DNA of 64,000 nt from Branchiostoma floridae. Lineage: Eukaryota > Chordata > Leptocardii > Amphioxiformes > Branchiostomatidae. The translations under genes were made by a program, and so were the position numbers. Under the pieces are notes generated by a model. The model had not been told where the DNA came from. It was given only the letters and a program-made list of their open reading frames with translations, and searched no databases. The stretch covers positions 22,069,985 to 22,133,984 of the forward strand of contig NC_049985.1 in assembly GCF_000003815.2 (NCBI RefSeq). Reading direction: 5' to 3'. Below are positions 49,020-57,900 of this stretch, one piece after another (the stretch's first letter is position 1; each line of letters opens with the position of its first letter).

Positions 49020-51600
49020 GAGATATGACTTCTCATTCCTTGATCAAAATGTTCACCTCTGATGTTGTTTTTACCTGGCTAGCAAGAGTGATCAATATTC
49101 ATGCCATTTTGATATGTCAGGTGCTTCAAATTATCCAGATTCTATTCTCAGGAGCATCATAATACTGAAATCAATTGATAATCAATAATTCCTGCATTAG
49201 AGTGTGGTCATACTGGCCAGGCATATCAGAGTGTACATGTAGCAGTTTGGCCCAAATGATTTAGTTTCTTGATTTTAGACTCATTTAGCAAAAAGAGGGA
49301 AAAATGTAAATTGTGATTTAGATGACTTGAAATGGCTGTTAATTTGATCATTATTATTTTGGTCATTGACAATATTTTGAATAGCTACAATTTTTGAAAG
49401 CAGCAAGATGCCCAGTCCGACTACTTTAGACAGTAAGATGCTATCTTTTCATTTAGGAGTCAAGTAGCAAGCTCTTTCATTATCTAAGCCATAGATCTTG
49501 CATATTCCTTGGCAGACTGTTGCTAGTATATTGATTTTCTACCCCCATTTGCTACATTTGAGAACTTGACATATTGTGGCCGTGAAATTTTTACATCAGT
49601 TCTTCTTTAGATTGTTAGCTTGGATTTATTCAGTTTAGAAATTTATTTGGTAGATTGCATTGGTTTTATCAGCCAAAATAGTTGTAAGCCAAAAGTGTGA
49701 GCAAAGCTTTCTATGCTGTGAGGACCCCTAGCTGACAAGAGTGGTGGTGCAGCCACCAAGTCCTGCAAATCTTCATTAGTACATTGCCTTCAATGTCAAT
49801 CATAAAAAGCTCTTAAAGACTAAAGAGGCACAGTGTCATTGTAAAAGCTAATAGGGTGTAAGTTTTCTATAAGAAAATTTATGTGTTACTATTGCAATTA
49901 TTTTGTAGTTGTAATGAGAGCAAATGAAAAAAAAAATATATGGTGGCATTTTTTTCAACATCAGCTGGTTAGTTTTCTTCCTTGCTGAACTCCCAAGAGA
50001 GAAGAGGGAAGATGCTCCCACATGTGCAAAGACTAATCTTAGCTATCTGATTTGGGGGGCGGAGCAACAGGCATATCAGTCCCATGGGGTAGGGAGGAGT
50101 GGTAGATGTAAAGACTTATCACAGATAAACAGGGAAGTAACAGGACCCATGTATGTTTGTACATGTAATTGAATACCAACCAAGGTATGGCTTGTTCAGA
50201 AATCCCCTGGATTTATTCTTTCAACAAAATCCACCTTTTACAGCAGGTCACTGCTGTCTCCAGGGCCCCTCCATCTTGGAAGGAAATTTGTTTGTTGGAA
50301 TGGACAAACATTTCACCCCATTCATTCATAAAACTTGAACTTCTTCATATGAAACTGATGAAGAAAATGTATTTTTGTAACCATATGCTCACAAACAATC
50401 AGTCAGAAGGACAAAATATTTAAGGATGGAGGGAGCCTTACGTTAGGTGCAACAGTAAAAACTGCAGCTGCATTTTTATTGTCAGCATATGATATACTCT
50501 TTGGCAATGCAAATACAGTATATTGAGGTACCTATATGTCTTAAGACATGGTGTTGGCTCATTATAGTGACTAGACAGATAGACTGTGGTTTCCAAAAAA
50601 ATCAATACTGTATGAAGGAGTGGGCTTAAGTGGTTTTCTTGCTAAATAACATACAAATGGCTACAACTTCCATAATGGCTACATTCTCAGCGCTTCCAAT
50701 TTCATGCCAGAAATGCTTCAATTTGCTGGGAAATTGCAGTTTCCGAAAGCAAATCATTATTTTTTTACCACGTCTCATTTTCAAAGAACGCAGACCACAC
50801 CAATTTGATGAGTTATTTTATTGATTTTTTTCTCAAACCAGTTGATAAGAGTAATATTGAAACTATGATAAAAGTACTATTAGAATTATGACATCTCCTG
50901 CTATGTCCATTGTATCATCCTACGGTTTTGGGTTGCATTTAAGGTATGGGGGTTTGAATCCTTACACATTCCGTAGTTCTTTTGTTGCTGTAGCATGCAC
51001 GCTCTTGAGGTTAGGAGGAACAACAATGAACCACCCCTCCTACGGTCCCATTCTGAGCCAAATGTGCTGAAAACAAGTGAAGGACCCTCAATAACAAAAC
51101 CCCACAAGTTCCCACTGTGCTACTTGTGTGAGGAGCACAGCTGCAGAATCATGCCAAAAGCAAGAACAGGTAGTTGTGATTGACCAATACGGCAATAGCT
51201 AGGATGATAAATGCTCCAATGATTTTATATGGTATTTCATAATTAATAGTTGCATCACATATTGTAGTGCAATAAAGTTCTTCTTTATTTTCCTTTTCCC
51301 AACATTCTTTCTTTCTTTCTTACTTGCATTCTGTCTTTCAGTAACACTATTTTATATTTTTTCCCTCTTAAAAAGGAAATTGTATAATAGCATCTTGGCT
51401 TTTTATACATCCCTTCTCCAAAGTATAGATGGATTTGGTTTGCTCAGAATAACTGAATAAGACTAGCCATCTTGGTTGTTTTCTACAAGACTGCTAAAGG
51501 TCTTCGGAGATCTTGTTTCAGACAAAAATGTGTCATTACCAGCAGACAGTACCAGACAACCACTGACATCACTGTATGTGGCTTGTTTGCCTCCTTGTAG
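49020..51600. other. Upstream intergenic region of the M6-like gene
   Basis: AT-rich with short unsupported frames on both strands. It may contain regulatory DNA, but nothing specific stands out by eye. Confidence 0.5.
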
Positions 51601-51924
51601 CAGTCAGAGCTCTTATCTTAAATTGGAAAGTGACTAGCGTGAACAAAAATGCTCCCAAGCTGAGAAGAGACTACATGGCATTAACCTATGGCATTTGTCT
51701 GTACTGAGCTCTTCTGCACATATATACCCTGGAAAACCTCGGGGAGCCCCAGACCATGAATATGTAGGATTACTGCTCAGCGAAGAGGCATCTTGAGGCA
51801 GCGGAGCGTAGTGGTATCCACAGTAAGGGGCTGGGAGTGAGTATGCATGCATGCATGCGAGAAGAACTGATTTAGGCCCTGACAAGGAACGAAAGGCTCC
51901 AGTTGTTTTTAGTCGGAAGTAAGA
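51601..51924 (+). promoter_or_regulatory. GPM6: Probable 5' UTR / proximal promoter of the M6-like gene
   Basis: The stretch in front of the exon 1 ATG is less AT-rich than its surroundings and includes a (GCAT)n run at 51843-51858. A stop in frame precedes the ATG. A plausible splice acceptor ends at 51600, so this may be a 5' UTR exon spliced from further upstream or a local start site. No TATA box is obvious. Confidence 0.4.
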
Positions 51925-51964
51925 ATGAAGCGAGGTTATGAGTTACAGACAGGGGAAAAGGAAG
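51925..51964 (+). CDS. GPM6: M6-like gene, coding exon 1 (N-terminal 13 residues)
   Basis: Encodes MKRGYELQTGEKE plus the first base of a split Gly codon, then a good donor (GTAAGA). A TAG stop lies in frame 15 bases upstream (51910-51912), so this ATG is the first possible start in this exon; it has A at -3. The phase-1 intron directly before the Gly-Cys-Cys motif matches the position of the first intron in vertebrate PLP/M6 genes. The stretch 51780-51924 is probably 5' UTR. A pyrimidine-rich acceptor-like site (tccttgtag) ends at 51600, so an upstream non-coding exon is possible. Confidence 0.82.
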
Positions 51965-54900
51965 GTAAGATGTTTTCAGTTCTTCTCTTTTCCTTTTAAT
52001 TTCAAACAGTAAATTGCCTCTTTTGTAGGCATAGTTGGTCTCCCACACTTGTTTTGGTTTTTCCTTTAAGGAATTTTCAAGGTCAACATCGGTATGTACT
52101 GCTTATTTTATCCTGAGAGGGTCGAAGAAGGCATCTGTTGTTCTTTCTACAGTTCTCAAAGACATTTTTGGCTTTCTTGTGCGACTGTAAGGGTCCTTGT
52201 CATAAAGTGATAGTAAGATAATTGACGCTACTTACTACTCACCAAAATGTAGTTACTTTGTTTAAAAAAGCCCTTCTTCTACGTAGTTTGTATCGGTATG
52301 ATAAGAATTCATATCTCATGAAATTTGGGAAATTTCTTTTGGATACTCCAAAACTTAATCAAGAAGAATCTTTGATAATTGACTATTAATTTCTTGTCAG
52401 GTCAAGCATTTTGTTGTCAAGGTGTGCAGAAAGAAAAGACAGAGCCTTGTCGTATTTCCGCATATTATGTAAATAGAAGAATTCAAACATGGATGACAAC
52501 AAAACTTAGTCACCGACTCACAGGTTGCCCTGCCCTTTTTTTTGGATGAGTCCATTTCATGGAGAAAGGGGGTGAGGGCATCATCTTTTTTGTTCATTTT
52601 CTAGTTCAAATGACCCATAAAGGAAAATGAGAAATATAAAGATACACAGTATAATACAACACCAGTTCAGTTCAAGTTTTTCAGATCAAGTTTCTATAAT
52701 TGTTTTCTCAAGATAGACCACTGGGATATATAACAAATGCTTCAATAAGTTAATGTGACTTTAAAGTTCAAGAAGAATTGTAAGATAGTAAAGATGATCA
52801 AAAATATTTTCATTGATTGGAAGGGTTATGATGATACAACTTGGTGATAAGATAAATAACTAAGGGTTGATAACAATAACTTTTAAAATACAGTAATGAT
52901 TGATAGTTTTACATGTTTATCTACATGTAGGTATTTTCAGTGGTGCAACCCATGGGTTAAGCTTGGGTGGTGTTGTTTTCCTTGAAATGTTTTCGTTGTT
53001 GCAAGGCGTGACAACTGGTGCTGGAAGACGTGTCCTGAATAGCTGACTGGGTTGCAAAATTGGGACATCTTATATTGTCTCGCAAACCGTAACAGTTCTT
53101 TCTTTGTCTCAGAGCTGCTCGTGTCCATGGTTGCTGGATGGAAGACAAGTTGTCAGGATAGTGTTTCCCAGAAATTAGGGTCTCCATCTATACTGTAGCC
53201 TCAAAGGAAGGAGGAACTAGTACTGGGAATTTGCATTAAGATCCAAATTTTTGTAATCTTTTAAGAATTCTCTACCTTTGGGTCCCATGGCAATCCCCTA
53301 GCAGTTTCCTTTTTAACTGCAAATTACAGGCATCTAAATGTTACCACACTCGTATTGAAGGGATATAGTTGCAAAGTAGTATAGTACCTTAAAGTTGTTA
53401 TTTTTCAGAAAATTCTGGAGTAATATGTGAATAATGACAATTTCTTTACATATAAGTTGTAAGCCTGCTTGCACATGTAACGCTGGTTCACCTTTATCCG
53501 TTGGGTAACCTGGACCGTTGCTTTAAAAAAACGGTATTTGGGGATATCATGTTGAAGAACGTTGGTTTGAATTTCAATATTTTCAGTACATTGCAGTTTT
53601 AAACTCTACCACCCGTCAACTTTATGTGCCTAAATAACCTGTTTTAAAAAACAACGGATATAGGTTACCCTGCGGATGAAGGTGAACTAGCGTTACCTGC
53701 CTATAAGTGCTAATAGGCCAGGGACTAGCCCTTTGCTCCTGTCAGTAACGTCCGCCGTATTGCGTGGTCCAGAGCCACGCAAAGCTTCTGCAGCCTCAAT
53801 AGAACAGTTACTGTCTTTCTTATGCTTGGGAGGTCTTCCCAGGACAGTATGTACTTTCTGTAAATCCATCTCCTAGCTCCCCATCGTGTTTGTGTTTGTT
53901 TGTTTGGATCAGAGTCAGGTGTGTCTGTGTAACAATGATTACTGGAGGATGACTCAATGACATGTATTTGTTTCGTGATAGCTTCCTCCCTGTTCTTATT
54001 TCAGATAAGAACAAACAGACCACCCAAATTTTTCAAGTCTGCTGTCACCTATTCTTTCGTGCTCCCCAACTATCCACTAGAAACTTCCTAACTGTAATGA
54101 ATTGTCTACTCTCTCATTTCAAGGCAAACTTATCTGCAACTTTACCTAGAGTGAGAGTTTATACACAGGTTGTGGTTAACAGTTTTAATGCATCTAATGT
54201 AGTGTTACTAGATAATACCTCAAACAGTTCTTTGACTGAAAGTTAACAGGTGGCTGTTGCACTGCATGTAGTGTGAAGACTTTGAATGATAACAGGTTGT
54301 CATGTGGCATACATGTACATAAGCGTTGAGGTAACCCATGTTCAACTAAAACCCTCCTTTCTAGTACTTCATGATCATCTACTACAGTTAAACCCGGCCA
54401 GCTACCTGTCTGACGCAGCCAACTAGTTCTAGTCATAAACCACATTAAACTGTCCTATTCAAATTTACATGCCTGGTTAAGCCAGTCTTCCCTGGAAAAA
54501 CCATTCCCATGCAGTCACCTAGTATTTTTCCTATAGTGGTTGTTGTGACTAAGATTGACTGGAATATACATGTATATGAATGAATGAATGAATTGCTCAA
54601 CAATCGCACAAGGCAACCTGGCAACCAATAACAACTAGTACTAGTAGCTATACAGACAATAGTACAACGAGGCTACATACAGAACAGCAAAATATTATTG
54701 ATAACACCGTACAGGAATATGAAGAAAGCTAACTGATTTCTGCACACTTGTCACACAAATGACCCAAAGGGTTTGGGTCAATTCAACTTAATAAGGATCA
54801 GAGGACTGATCGAAAGCTTGTTGGTAAGCGCTTTATTTTGTGAAGATATATGGTTTTAAATTAAAATTGTAACATAATGTTACATTCAAACTAACCTATT

Positions 54901-57900
54901 TCCGTTTTGTCCCCAGGGTGCTGTGACGCGTGTATCAGGTGTTTAGGGCGGATTCCCTACGCCTCCCTCATCGCCACCATTTTGCTGGCGGCCGGGATCG
55001 CCGTGTTCTGCGGGTCGTTCTACACCGCGGTTATCCAGACACGGACCCTCTTCAGCTTTGACTTTAGATCAGTTACAGACAATTTCTTCAATCTGTGAGT
55101 AATATTAGTTACTTTGAATATCCAGTCATTTTAGATAACTTCAAGGTACCATGATGATTGTATTAAAAGTTCTATGCATATATTTCTTAGAATCTACCTG
55201 TACATTTTTATAAGAAAAACATTGCATTCCCAGAGATTATATTTGGATAATTTCTGCCATGATAGAAAATATTTATCATGTCTAACTTATATTTCAAGAT
55301 ATTTGTTAGGGATTTCATAGTGTATGAGGTCAAATGAGGTAAAATAAAAGAAAACATGAATGGCAAGGAAAGAAAGGATGTTTAAAATGACATTCCAAAT
55401 GAAAATAAAGACATCCTTGGCAATGTATACTTCCAGCCTTCAGTGTGTGAAGCCCATGGCATGTTTAGCCTAACACGAACAACATTTGTTTCCTCAGCAC
55501 GGAAGCTCTAAAATGGAGTGCTGTCGGCATCACTGCGTTTATGGGTGTCTATGCCTTCATCCTGCTCCTGATCGGTTTCCTAGCAACCGGCGCCAGCAAA
55601 GAGAAGAAGTACTGTGGCTTTGGCACCGGGCTGGGCAGCAGGATAACTGTGGCATTTGTAAGACTTTCTGACTCTACCCACTGTCTTATTCTTTGTACTA
55701 CAATGTGTTTGAGTTTGCCGAATACTAAAATGTTTGTCAAGTTTTCTTGTCAAAGGTGTTAATAATGTCTTAATTGCAATATTGCTGACCTTCAGTTCTA
55801 CAAAGCCAAAATTGTTGGTTAAGGCCTGGTCACATTTTGGACAAATGAGACTGAATAAACTGAGGGCATTCTTTGGAAAGCTGAAGTTTGTGTTCCACAA
55901 ATTTCAACTGACTTATTACAAAAAATGCTGTGACTTTGCTGGTACTAGACTCTGAAAGAACAGAAGTTCTGTTTATTTTCAATGAAAGGCACTTCATTCC
56001 TGCAAGACAATTCTTAGAATTGTACAACGGCTTATAACAATTCTTAAGTGCTGTTAAACGTTTTCTGCCATAACTCTTACATTTAGGTAATCGAGATCAA
56101 GAAATGCTAAGAAGCACAGTGCTTAGATATGCTCCATTAACAGGTGTGTGGCTAGGATAACCTCTGACTTTTGATCTTTGCCCTCTCCACCCAGTTCCTT
56201 GTGCTGACATACATCATCTTCATTGGATGGCTGCTGATGTCCTGCATGGGGGTCATCCCCTCCCTCTTCTTTTACCTCACCGTCATCGTCAAAGCCACAC
56301 CCTATACTGTGGGCAACCAGAACTGCCTCAACCTGCAGCAGTTCGGTAAGTTTCTTCTTCATTGTTTTCATCTCAGATGCACCTTGACATTTTTGTCAAA
56401 CCTGTCCAAGTTGCTACCCCTATATAAGGACCACCTCGTTAATGACATGCAGTCAAACCTGTACAGTGACCACCTAGAGGTGGGTACCAGTACAAAAAAT
56501 TCAGGTCCAGGTACGGTCTAGGTCCGGACCTGAACCTGGACCTAATTATCTGTGAAAACGTGTGAATAGGCGATATGCAAAACAATAGTCCATTTCACTA
56601 CAAAGGATTTTGTTTGGTGGAGTATCCGACATCCATTGACATCTTGAAATTATATCCGAGTCATGTTAACAACGCTAACTTCCTAGATCTGTATTAGACC
56701 AAGTTTGACTGTAGAAGCCTGGTACATGGTATATATGATAGACCCTTCCTCCCCTTCTAGGATTGGATGTGGTTTTCAACACCACCAACAACAACACACC
56801 GGGCAACACTGCTCTTGGTAGCAACATGTGGGAATACTGCGGCAACGATTACAACAAATTCCAGGCCGATGTAAGTTTATTCAAAGTTGTTTCAGGAAAA
56901 ACAAATTAGAATACAACACGGTAAATAAAAAGTCTTTGTTAGTACTACAACTCGATGACCAGGTATGTATGTATGTTGTAGTAACATGTCAGACTTACGT
57001 TTGCAAATCCAAGACACGGCAGTGTATCTAAAGTCACAACATTTAAAAAAATAACTCTAGATTGAAATATCAACATAAAAGTCAGTTCCTTGTGTGCACA
57101 GTTTCCAAGGGTGAACCTAGCTATATAGTCAAGTACATTCAAGTTTCTCTAAGCACTCCATTTTGGAAACAACATCTTTCCATAAGAATGTCTGAGTACC
57201 AACAAATTGCATTAGTATGGCGCTTATGGAAAAGAACACACGTTGGGTTATTACGTAATGCCCGAGGCATGGCCCGGGTAGGATGGCCTAAAGGCCAGAA
57301 GGCGATCGGACCCGTGAATACCATCCGGCATGTGTTGTATTTCATTTATATCATGCCAACCTGACAAACCTTACATTTATTGCAAAATAAAGAGAGCAAA
57401 TGGTATGACATCAATACACAATGCGTCAACAAATTTATTCATCAAACAAAAGAACCGATGCCTTGCCAGTTTGATTCAAGAACAGTTGTGAAAATTTTCG
57501 ACAGTGGCACATGAAAGAGAGCTCAAGTCGTTTATATCGAACTATGGTGCCCGGTGGGAGCACTTTACCAAACGTAAATATGGCCCGGGTATGATATAAA
57601 ACCTTTCCTGGTTGTTTGCAGGGATTCCAACTGTTCAACTTGTACATCGTGGCCTTGGTGGGAGCCTTGGTGGTCACCATCAGCCTGGTACGTCTCAACA
57701 TCATCTCACTTTTTTAACTTTGAACACTACTCCAACCATGGCTGTCTCTACACTTTGTAAAGCCTCTGCTCGATTCTGGTCATTTTGAATTCGAAGAAAA
57801 AGAATTCAAAAGTGACAAGTACTAGTGCTGTATTATATAATGCTAGTTCACCTTTATCCGTGGAGTAACCTATATCCTTTGTATTTAAAACAGAGTATTT

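Noticed and set aside
54907-55098. Start of the M6-like gene at a Met-like codon in exon 2
   Set aside because: An open frame begins in intron sequence before the acceptor, but exon 1 with an in-frame upstream stop and matching phase explains the N-terminus better.
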